Shown: piece after piece, positions 1 to 5,341 of the stretch | Numbering within the stretch: position 1 is the first letter of the stretch | Layout of the letters: every line of letters begins with the position of its first letter | From: Deltaproteobacteria bacterium | Lineage (GTDB): Bacteria; Desulfobacterota; Desulfuromonadia; Geobacterales; Geobacteraceae | Assembly (NCBI GenBank): GCA_021810985.1 | Contig: JAJZQA010000003.1 | Location: 1 to 22,659, forward strand | Direction: 5' to 3' | DNA length: 22,659 nt | The notes under the pieces: generated by a model | Told to the model about the DNA's origin: nothing | The model's input: only the letters and a program-made list of their open reading frames with translations | The model's database searches: none | Program-made: the position numbers and the translations under genes

Positions 1-419
1 AACGAATAATACTATCAAAAAAAACCAGTAAGAAAAACAATTCTAATTGTAAACATCTCCATGAAATGTGAACACCTGAAACAGGTGATACTCTTTCAAG
101 TATGCAGTCATCCGTAAAGGTGGGGCCAGTTTTGATAGGTGGGGGCTGTGAATGGTGAAAGGTGCGAAGTAGACTTCGTTTAGATGGTTTGGCGGTAATT
201 CAGCTTATATTGTCGCAATTTGAACCGGATATGGAAAATCAAACTTTTGACGGAATATACTCTCCAATGACATCAGCGAAAAATCTCTTTATAGCTACGG
301 ACGAACACGTTTGCGTGCCGTCCCGGTTTTCGAAGCCATGCTCCTTCGGCGGAGCAGGCAGCTTGATAACGCAAAGGAGAGAATGTGCCTGGATGAAAAA
401 CCAAATCAAAATCCTGCCT
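1..419. other. Gene-free left edge with several small palindromes
   Basis: I see no convincing gene here; open frames lack a good start or a recognisable protein. The first 110 bases are AT-rich and hold ACAATT-CT-AATTGT (37-50), CACCTG-AAA-CAGGTG (73-87) and ATACT/AGTAT arms just after it. AGGTGGGG occurs twice (118-125 and 137-144), the first as part of GGTGGGGCCAGTTTT. TGCTCC-TTCGGC-GGAGCA (339-356) is a hairpin about 60 bases beyond the stop of the minus-strand phosphatase gene, but has no T-run on that strand. The first part could be an insertion-sequence end or an operator region; neither can be shown from sequence alone. Confidence 0.4.
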
Positions 420-1298
420 CTATTTCGCGGCGACCCGTTTCTTATCCGCGGTTCTCTTTGCGTCAGTTGGTCCCGCAAGCAGCGCTGTTAACCCGTCCGC
501 TCCCACATGACTCTCAACTTCACGCAATCCACGCAGCAGCCAACTTGCCAGTCCGTGTGAGGCGTGGGCGTCGCTGCCGAGGCAGTCGTAAAGACCTTTC
601 TGGAGATTTTTTATCGCGGCTTTTTTGACCCGTTCGCCGTAGATGCCGGCGAAGCTGCCCAGGTTTCCCTGGAAGCGGCAGCCCAATGAGAGCAGAATTT
701 CCGGGAGCGTTCGCTCCGAAAATATCGCGTTTTCAGTTTTGAGTTTTGAGTTTTGAGTTCTGAACCTGGTGTTGGCGAAGCGTAGTACTGAACTGAGGAT
801 CGAGTTGGAGGCCCTTTCGGATCTCTCTTCGGGATGTAGCAGGGGGCAGCGTTCCGGGTGGGCGATGAGTGGCGTGTGGCCCCGCAGGACTACCTGGTAG
901 GCGATGGAACTCAGGAGCGCCGGTGTGGTCTGGAGGGGGGCTTCCATCAGGATCATGTTCGTGCTGCCAAGAGGGAGCGGATCGAGCAGGCGGGACAATA
1001 GAAATTCATCACAGTAGTACTCGCTTCCGGAGAAGACGCGTAGCGGGATGCCGGCTTTTTCCAATACTTCCTGTAGCTCCAGGGTTGTTTGGCGAACCCG
1101 GGCCGGTGAGGCTTCATAGGCACCGGAGATGGAGTGCGGGGTGCAGTGGACTTCGCTGAACCCGGCCTCGGCGAGAATCGCGGCAATAGCTAAAGACTCG
1201 CTGAGGTTCTTAGCGCCGTCGTCGAAGTTTGGCAATATGTGGCAGTGGCAATCTGCCCAGTTCTGCGTGTTACCTTTCAAGTGATGAGCTGCCGTCAT
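420..1298 (-). CDS. CpsB/YwqE-type PHP-family tyrosine-protein phosphatase, with an in-frame repeat insertion
   Basis: This belongs to the PHP metal-dependent phosphatases related to CpsB/CapC/YwqE. Members dephosphorylate the tyrosine kinase that controls capsule or exopolysaccharide assembly in the cytoplasm. Numbering here is from an upstream TTG at 1319. The metal motifs are D23-C-H25-C-H27, DDGA (33-36), H58-C-T-P-H62, E100 in GSEYY, HPER (154-157) and a C-terminal GSDAH. The conserved QGNLGSF follows at about 217-223. Family members usually have about 10 residues between HPER and the helix before QGNLGS; here there are about 50. The extra piece includes RTQNSKLKTEN, encoded by the heptamer repeat at 731-763. 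ATG at 1298 is chosen, though its ribosome site is weak; TTG 1319 is the alternative. The metal ligands all look intact, so the protein may still fold. Confidence 0.85.
   Translation of the reverse strand: MTAAHHLKGNTQNWADCHCHILPNFDDGAKNLSESLAIAAILAEAGFSEVHCTPHSISGAYEASPARVRQTTLELQEVLEKAGIPLRVFSGSEYYCDEFLLSRLLDPLPLGSTNMILMEAPLQTTPALLSSIAYQVVLRGHTPLIAHPERCPLLHPEERSERASNSILSSVLRFANTRFRTQNSKLKTENAIFSERTLPEILLSLGCRFQGNLGSFAGIYGERVKKAAIKNLQKGLYDCLGSDAHASHGLASWLLRGLREVESHVGADGLTALLAGPTDAKRTADKKRVAAK
715..821. repeat. Heptamer-repeat element inserted in the PHP phosphatase gene (locus 1)
   Basis: A tract of TTTTCAG/TTTTGAG heptamers occupies 731-763 on the plus strand and ends in GTTCTGAACC. It lies inside a segment bounded by a perfect 7-bp inverted repeat, TCCGAAA (715-721) and TTTCGGA (815-821), giving a unit of about 107 bp. 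It is read in the phosphatase frame without a stop. The heptamers are the same kind seen between genes elsewhere in this window. The element edges are inferred from the small inverted repeat and are uncertain. Confidence 0.6.
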
Positions 1299-1340
1299 TT
1301 TATTAGTAATAACCGCCAATTCCTTTTTAGTCTAAATGGG

Positions 1341-1513
1341 ATTTCCCTCCCCTGGCTTTGCCAGGGAACCGCTCAAAATTTCAGAAATCGGAGCATCCTT
1401 TGGACATCGTTGAAAGTCTATTTCATTCCGCATGGGAGTGCAAGTACCATATCGTTTGGATTCTCAATTACGGGGGAACAGTCTCGTTGGAAATCTATGA
1501 AGGTAGCTGGTAG
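1341..1513 (+). pseudogene. Remnant of an IS200/IS605-type element (TnpA N-terminal fragment)
   Basis: A hairpin CCCTGGC-TTT-GCCAGGG (1350-1366) is followed by a short frame reading SLFHSAWECKYHIVW (about 1415-1459). This resembles the start of Y1 HUH transposases of the IS200 group, which typically read SHxxWxCKYHIVFxPKYRR. Homology then fades (ILNYGG where PKYRR is expected) and a stop falls at 1511-1513. The catalytic HUH motif and tyrosine are absent, so this is a dead fragment. IS200-type elements carry subterminal hairpins, which fits the palindrome. The identification rests on a short motif only. Confidence 0.5.
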
Positions 1514-1532
1514 ATACTTTCCGTAAGTTGGC

Positions 1533-1561
1533 TTGAACTTTTCCCGGCAAGCGATTACCAT
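1533..1561 (+). promoter_or_regulatory. Candidate promoter of the RluA-type gene
   Basis: TTGAAC (1533-1538) and TACCAT (1556-1561) are 17 bases apart and lie 33 bases upstream of the start codon. Each box matches the sigma-70 consensus at four of six positions. Confidence 0.35.
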
Positions 1562-1594
1562 GGCTGTAGCAATGACAGGGAGAAGGGAATAAAC

Positions 1595-2479
1595 ATGATT
1601 CTGAAGGAAACGGTGGCAGCGGCGCAGGCCGGGATGCGGCTGGATGATGGTGCGGCGCTGTTGTTTGAGTCGCTGTCAAAGACCCGGGTGCGGCGGATTG
1701 TCGACCTGGGGGGGTGCACGGTGAATGGCACCATGGTGCGGGTTGCCTCCCGAACCCTGCGGCAGGGGGACGAGATTGTCCTGGGGGTGATGGAGCCGGA
1801 ACGCTTCAAGGAGCTTGTTTATACCGCAGACTCGATACTCTATGAAGATGACGAAGTGGTGGGGATCTGCAAACCGGCAGGTTTCAATTCCCAGCGGACC
1901 CCGTACCAGTTGAAGGGCACCGTGGAGTATGCGATCGGCGTGTACCTGAAGTGCGCCGCGAACGGCGAGCCGGTGCGGATTATCCATCGCCTGGATCGCG
2001 GCACCTCCGGGGTGATGCTTTTTCCGAAGAATCGCACTGCCGCGGCCCGGCTGTCTCAGTTGTTGAAGGAGGGGCGGGTGGAGAAACACTATCTGGCCCT
2101 GGTGAGCGGCAGTCCTCCGGCCGGGGAGTGGCTGGTGGACCAGCCGATTGCGAAAGTTGGCTCGGCCCGCTACGGTGTGGCCAGGCCGGGCAAGGAGGCA
2201 CGGACCGGTTTCCGGGTGGTGGCACAGGGGGACGGCGCGGCCCTGGTGGAGGCCCGTCCACTGACCGGGCGGACGCATCAGATCCGGGTACATCTGGAAC
2301 ACTGCGGACTGCCGATCGTCGGCGATTCGACCTATGGTGGGGTTGCCGCACCCCGCTTGATGCTCCACTGCCGTTCCATGAGCTTCGAGGGACGGGACGG
2401 GCGGGTGGTTACCGTTTCGGCTTTGCCGGATGAGGAGTTCCAACAGATTTGCGGGCAGAACGGAGTTTTTGGTTTTTAG
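1595..2479 (+). CDS. RluA-family 23S rRNA/tRNA pseudouridine synthase
   Basis: This enzyme isomerises a uridine to pseudouridine in rRNA or tRNA. An S4-like RNA-binding region lies at about residues 12-65 (RLDDGAALL, TVNGTMV, GDEI). The RluA catalytic motif HRLDRGTSG starts at H131, with D134 the expected catalytic aspartate. The downstream GRTHQIRVHL and GDSTYGG motifs are also present. At 294 residues it is normal in length for RluC/RluD-like proteins; which U is modified cannot be read from sequence. The start is supported by AGAAGGGA 6-9 bases before ATG. The last residues (NGVFGF) and the TAG stop are made by the first heptamers of the intergenic repeat, so the original C-terminus may have been replaced. 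Confidence 0.88.
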   Translation: MILKETVAAAQAGMRLDDGAALLFESLSKTRVRRIVDLGGCTVNGTMVRVASRTLRQGDEIVLGVMEPERFKELVYTADSILYEDDEVVGICKPAGFNSQRTPYQLKGTVEYAIGVYLKCAANGEPVRIIHRLDRGTSGVMLFPKNRTAAARLSQLLKEGRVEKHYLALVSGSPPAGEWLVDQPIAKVGSARYGVARPGKEARTGFRVVAQGDGAALVEARPLTGRTHQIRVHLEHCGLPIVGDSTYGGVAAPRLMLHCRSMSFEGRDGRVVTVSALPDEEFQQICGQNGVFGF

Positions 2480-2530
2480 TTTTTGGTTTTTGGTTTTCAA
2501 CTCAAAACTGAAAACCCAAAACTCAACACC
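2464..2530. repeat. Inverted heptamer-repeat element (locus 2), convergent gene ends
   Basis: The left arm is a run of TTTTTGG/TTTTTAG heptamers and the right arm is its approximate reverse complement (CTCAAAA, CTGAAAA, CCCAAAA), so the transcript can fold with G-U pairs. Read on the minus strand, the right arm starts TAAAGCGGTGTTGAG directly at the stop codon of the TPR gene and ends TTGAAAA. The left arm contains the stop codon of the RluA-type gene (TAG, 2477-2479). It probably terminates both converging genes. Confidence 0.75.
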
Positions 2531-2533
2531 GCT

Positions 2534-2974
2534 TTATCTCAGCTTTAGCCGGGTGAAAATTTTGCCGAGCATGCGGTTTAAGGGATGTTCCCGGGGCAGG
2601 GAGGCGATGACCGGGTATTTGCGGGTGCCAAGCTGGGCCAGTTCTTCCTTGATGCGCTGGTTGTGTTCGTGGAGCAGCCCGTCGCGGAAAATCTGAATGG
2701 CGTCTTTTCTGCGATCGGAGAGGAGATAGATCCTGCCAAGATTAAGGTAGTGGGTGGAGTTCCATGGTTCCTCCCGGAGTGCGCTTCTGGCGAGGGACAA
2801 GGCTGTTGTGATATCCTGTTTTTCCTTGGCAATGCAGTAGGCCAGGTGGGAAATCAGCTCGGGGCTTTCATCATGTTCCGCCGCTTCTTCAAGAAGTTTC
2901 AGGGCCTGGGAGGTGTTGCCGGCTCTGGCCGCGGTAATCCCGTCTTTCAGCAACTGTTGGAACTGGTCTTCCAT
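2534..2974 (-). CDS. TPR-repeat protein
   Basis: A small soluble protein of 146 residues made of helical tetratricopeptide-like repeats. Units of the form A-x-x-G-x-x-x-x-A-L can be seen near residues 11-30 (AARAGNTSQALKLLEEA), 40-70 (AYCIAKEKQDITTALSLARSAL) and 74-105 (NSTHYLNLGRIYLLSDRRKDAIQIFRDGL). The C-terminal 40 residues are basic and not repeat-like (NRMLGKIFTRLKLR). TPR domains mediate protein-protein contacts; no partner can be named. AAAGGA lies 8 bases before ATG. The gene lies downstream of tadA on the same strand, separated by 176 bases that hold a repeat element, so the two are probably not tightly co-transcribed. Confidence 0.75.
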   Translation of the reverse strand: MEDQFQQLLKDGITAARAGNTSQALKLLEEAAEHDESPELISHLAYCIAKEKQDITTALSLARSALREEPWNSTHYLNLGRIYLLSDRRKDAIQIFRDGLLHEHNQRIKEELAQLGTRKYPVIASLPREHPLNRMLGKIFTRLKLR

Positions 2975-3043
2975 TGGTATTTCCTTTCCGTGCCTGCTAC
3001 ATGTTCAGAAGTACCTTATCGTCTAAGGGGGAAAAATCTTTAA

Positions 3044-3159
3044 AGCGGTTTTTGGTTTTTGGTTGAAAAGTCCGCACGTGTTCTTTTTGTGAAGAACCGA
3101 GCGTATACGCGGGAAAGAAGGTTTTTAACCCAAAACTAAAAACTAAAAACTCAACACTG
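3044..3159. repeat. Heptamer-repeat element with spacer (locus 3)
   Basis: Two arms face each other: AAAGCGG + TTTTTGG units + TTGAAAA at about 3044-3066, and the reverse complement form (CCCAAAA, CTAAAAA units) at 3126-3159. Between them lie about 60 bases containing the palindrome GCGTATACGC. The right arm begins at the tadA stop: TGA (3151-3153, minus strand) is the first part of a TGAGTTTTTAG heptamer run. The element fills the tadA-TPR interval. Confidence 0.7.
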
Positions 3160-3627
3160 TTTTTTGCTGCGTCGTAAAGCGGCAAAAAACGAACTGAGCA
3201 GACCGGCGCATTCCTCGCCGCGCACGCCGCTGGTGAGGGCGACGCGGTGATTGAGGCGCGCATCGTTTGACAGGTCGTAGAGGGAGCCGGCGGCTCCGGC
3301 TTTCGGGTCGTGGCAGCCGAAGACTACCCGCTCCAGGCGGGCGAGGATGATGGCGCCCATACACATGGGACAGGGTTCCAGGGTGACATAGAGGGTGGCG
3401 CCGAGCAGCCGCCAGTTTGCCGCTTTTTTCGCGGCTTTGCGGATGGCGGTCATTTCCGCGTGGGAGGTGGGGTCGAGGCTTTTCTCCCGCAGGTTGTAGC
3501 CCCGGCCGAGCACCAGGCCGTCCCGCACCACCAGTGCGCCAATCGGAACTTCGCCGCGGGCCTCGGCCTTTTTCGCTTCGCGGATTGCCAGGCCCATCCA
3601 GTAATGGTCGTCTTTTTCTTCTATCAT
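3151..3627 (-). CDS. tadA: tRNA-specific adenosine deaminase
   Basis: TadA converts A34 to inosine in the wobble position of tRNA-Arg(ACG). From the ATG at 3627 the protein has 158 residues, normal for the family. The zinc/catalytic motif H56-A-E58 and the P-C86-P-M-C89 motif are intact, with the glutamate being the proton shuttle. EVPIGALVV and FGCHDPKAGAAGS are also typical. A longer frame starts at TTG 3687, but a good promoter overlaps that position (boxes at 3710-3715 and 3687-3692), so the shorter start is preferred even though its GGAAAC ribosome site is close. The stop codon falls in a heptamer repeat. No SRP RNA gene, a frequent tadA neighbour elsewhere, was seen. Confidence 0.93.
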   Translation of the reverse strand: MIEEKDDHYWMGLAIREAKKAEARGEVPIGALVVRDGLVLGRGYNLREKSLDPTSHAEMTAIRKAAKKAANWRLLGATLYVTLEPCPMCMGAIILARLERVVFGCHDPKAGAAGSLYDLSNDARLNHRVALTSGVRGEECAGLLSSFFAALRRSKKQC

Positions 3628-3686
3628 GTTTCCGGGCTGGTCAGTCGCCGTCTTCCTCTTCTCATGAATATCTTTCGTCTGCTGCA

Positions 3687-3715
3687 ACTATCCGGAAATT
3701 TCCGGAGTTTGTCAA
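3687..3715 (-). promoter_or_regulatory. tadA promoter with a 16-bp palindrome in the spacer
   Basis: On the minus strand TTGACA (3715-3710) is separated by 17 bases from GATAGT (3692-3687). The spacer is almost filled by the perfect palindrome TCCGGAAATTTCCGGA (3691-3706). That is the classic place for a repressor operator. Transcription would start near 3680, about 50 bases before the tadA ATG. Confidence 0.5.
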
Positions 3716-3785
3716 TGATTACGATGTATTTGAGATAGTTAGCAAGGAATTTAGAGCATTTATTTTTAAGATTCTATCGCTGAAA

Positions 3786-3870
3786 ATCCACTCCTTCGCT
3801 GAAGCTTCCACCTACGCTAAAGCTCTGGCGGACATGTCGGCGCGTAAAGCGTGTGGATCTGTGGACAAGA
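3786..3870. repeat. GC-richer degenerate repeat ('AEASTYAKALAD' element)
   Basis: CTTCGCTGAAGCT (3794-3806) recurs 18 bases later as CTACGCTAAAGCT (3812-3824; 11 of 13 identical). A weaker third unit, CGCGTAAAGC, lies at 3841-3850. Small palindromes GAAGCTTC (3801-3808) and GACATGTC (3831-3838) are embedded. It reads openly on the plus strand as SFAEASTYAKALADMSARKACG but has no start or partner domain. It lies next to a heptamer arm (3894-3939), and the two may form one composite element. This and the adjoining arm fill most of the 330-base gap between tadA and the cyclase gene. Confidence 0.55.
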
Positions 3871-3893
3871 TTTATCAAGCTTTTAAAACTTTA

Positions 3894-3939
3894 TTTTCAA
3901 CTCAAAACTAAAAACCCAAAACTCAACACTCAACAGTGC
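3894..3939. repeat. Single heptamer-repeat arm (locus 4), divergent intergenic region
   Basis: The plus strand reads TTTTCAA followed by CTCAAAA, CTAAAAA, CCCAAAA and CTCAACA units. Its reverse complement is therefore the usual T-rich arm ending in TTGAAAA. No second arm is visible. This copy lies between divergent gene starts, which breaks the gene-end rule seen at the other loci. It ends 18 bases before the cyclase start codon. Confidence 0.65.
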
Positions 3940-3957
3940 TTTTCCAAGGTGGTTTGT

Positions 3958-4581
3958 ATGAAGATTTTCGACATTTCCGTGCCGCTTGCCGAGGGGCTAC
4001 CGACCTGGCCGGGGGACCCGCGACTGCTGATCGAGCCGGTACTGCAGCTGGAGAAGGGTGACGGAGCGCGGGTTTCCCGGATTACCCTTGGCGACCATTC
4101 CGGAACTCACCTGGATACTCCGGCGCATATCCTGGAAAACGGGACAACCCTGGATGATCTACCCCTTTCCCTGTTGCTGGGCAGGGCCCTGGTGGCGGAT
4201 CTGCGCGGCTGCGCGGCGATCGGCCCGGCTGAACTGGCAGGGTTGCCGCTGGCGGGGGAGGAGCGGTTGCTGCTCCGCACCGGCAACTCGGCGCTCTGGT
4301 CCAGGGCGGATTTCTCCCCGGATTTCGTCGCGCTGACTGCCGAAGGCGCGGAGTATCTGGTGAGCCAGGGCATTCGGCTGGTGGGAATTGATTATCTTTC
4401 CATCGAGAACTTCAACGGCGACGGCACGGTGCACCGGACTCTGCTGGGAAACGATGTCGTAATCCTCGAGGGTCTTGATCTGTCGGAAGTTCCGGCAGGT
4501 GTTTATGAGCTGATTTGTCTGCCGCTGCGGATCGCCGGTGGTGCCGGAGCGCCGGCAAGAGCTGTTTTGAAACAGTTTTGA
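3958..4581 (+). CDS. Cyclase-family metal hydrolase, kynurenine-formamidase-like
   Basis: The protein of 207 residues belongs to the cyclase/arylformamidase family, whose best-known members (KynB) hydrolyse N-formylkynurenine in tryptophan breakdown. The signature is near the N-terminus: DISVPL, WPGDP and the metal-binding HSGTHLDTPAH (about residues 48-58). GIDYLSIE and a C-terminal CLPLRIAGGAGAPARAVL are also family-like. Length matches KynB, but no other kyn genes are nearby, so the substrate is open. The ATG at 3958 is chosen because AAGGTGG lies 5 bases before it; the frame is open further upstream, but only through repeat sequence. The TGA stop (4579-4581) is made by a heptamer repeat. 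Confidence 0.85.
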   Translation: MKIFDISVPLAEGLPTWPGDPRLLIEPVLQLEKGDGARVSRITLGDHSGTHLDTPAHILENGTTLDDLPLSLLLGRALVADLRGCAAIGPAELAGLPLAGEERLLLRTGNSALWSRADFSPDFVALTAEGAEYLVSQGIRLVGIDYLSIENFNGDGTVHRTLLGNDVVILEGLDLSEVPAGVYELICLPLRIAGGAGAPARAVLKQF

Positions 4582-4619
4582 GTTTTGAGTTGAAAAACTC
4601 TAAACTCAAAACTGCTTTT
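4573..4619 (+). terminator. Heptamer hairpin (locus 5), likely AT-rich terminator of the cyclase gene
   Basis: CAGTTTTGAGTTTTGAG (4573-4589) pairs with CTCTAAACTCAAAACTG (4598-4614) at 16 of 17 positions around an 8-base loop, TTGAAAAA. GCTTTT follows. This is the cleanest hairpin of the heptamer family and it contains the cyclase stop codon. It could work as a Rho-independent terminator despite the AT-rich stem and short T-run. Confidence 0.65.
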
Positions 4620-4630
4620 CCCCCCATCAC

Positions 4631-4639
4631 TGTTATACT
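4631..4639 (+). promoter_or_regulatory. Candidate extended -10 promoter
   Basis: TGTTATACT matches an extended -10 element (TGnTATAAT with one mismatch). It lies 46 bases before the start codon of the zinc-ribbon protein gene. No clear -35 box is seen; the position it would occupy is the tail of the repeat hairpin. Confidence 0.4.
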
Positions 4640-4684
4640 TGAAACAGGAAGTGAGCTATTCCCCCTGCTGAAAGGAGAACAATC

Positions 4685-5200
4685 ATGACACAGCCTTCCC
4701 GTAAAAGAGGCGTCGAAGAGAAGGGTCAGCGGACTGCCCGGAGTACTGATGTGTACATGTCGAAGGATGGGATGGAGGTTTCCTACTGCACCAAGTGCGG
4801 GGTTATCAACCGGCAGAAACGCTGGATCATGGACCCGCTTGAGCTTGCCCAGTTGAAAGAGGACCCGTCGGCCGGCAAGATCATCTGCCCTGCTTGTCTG
4901 AAGATGCAGGATAAAGTTCCGGGAGGTTTTTTGACGCTTTCCGGCAGCTATTTGAGCAAGCATGAAACGGAGATCCTCGAGCTGATCAAGAATACCGAGG
5001 AAAAGTCGCGGAACAAGAATCCCCTCGGGCGGATCATGGAGATAAAGCAGGAGGGGGACGTCCTGACTCTGCTGACCACGCTGGATAAACTGGCCGAAAA
5101 GCTCGGTAAGGAAGTCTACAAGGCTCACAGTGGCGAGTTGAACCACCAGTGGAGCCATGGCGAAAATTATGTGCGGGTAAACTGGAAGCGTGAGCTCTGA
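4685..5200 (+). CDS. BCAM0308/NMD3-like zinc-ribbon protein
   Basis: The 171-residue protein has one zinc-ribbon-like pair, C-T-K-C (about residues 36-39) and C-P-A-C (about 75-78), inside a region rich in basic and polar residues. The rest is probably alpha/beta, with a long charged helix (TEILELIKNTEEKSRNKN). The layout resembles bacterial BCAM0308-type proteins, annotated as similar to the N-terminus of eukaryotic NMD3 (60S ribosome export). A role in RNA or ribosome handling is a guess from that likeness. AAAGGAGA lies 7 bases before ATG. The gene has its own promoter and a strong terminator, so it appears monocistronic. Confidence 0.65.
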   Translation: MTQPSRKRGVEEKGQRTARSTDVYMSKDGMEVSYCTKCGVINRQKRWIMDPLELAQLKEDPSAGKIICPACLKMQDKVPGGFLTLSGSYLSKHETEILELIKNTEEKSRNKNPLGRIMEIKQEGDVLTLLTTLDKLAEKLGKEVYKAHSGELNHQWSHGENYVRVNWKREL

Positions 5201-5232
5201 TTTTTCAGTAGCGAGGAGAAATTTTTGAAGAG

Positions 5233-5259
5233 GGGCGGCTTGATGGGCCGCCCTTTTTT
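5233..5259 (+). terminator. Intrinsic terminator after the zinc-ribbon gene
   Basis: GGGCGGC (5233-5239) pairs perfectly with GCCGCCC (5247-5253) around a 7-base loop, followed by six T residues (5254-5259). It lies 32 bases after the stop codon. Confidence 0.9.
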
Positions 5260-5293
5260 CTCGATCCTCTCACTTCTTACGTCTAACTTCTGC

Positions 5294-5333
5294 TTATTCA
5301 ACTAAAAAGCCAAATCCCAAAACTCAAAACCGC
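5294..5333. repeat. Heptamer-repeat arm (locus 6) at the 3' end of glmS
   Basis: Read on the minus strand, 9 bases after the glmS stop comes GGCGG + TTTTGAG + TTTTGGG, a decayed unit, then TTTTTAG + TTGAATAA. A matching second arm is not visible; the neighbouring plus-strand gene already has a GC-rich terminator. Confidence 0.6.
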
Positions 5334-5341
5334 CTTTGAAA

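Noticed and set aside
162..491. 109-codon frame at the left edge
   Set aside because: GTG start with poor ribosome site, no recognisable features, and it runs into the end of the phosphatase gene on the other strand.
3853..3957. N-terminal extension of the cyclase protein
   Set aside because: The frame is open, but it consists of repeat sequence (LKTKNPKLNTQQ), and the ATG at 3958 has a good ribosome site.
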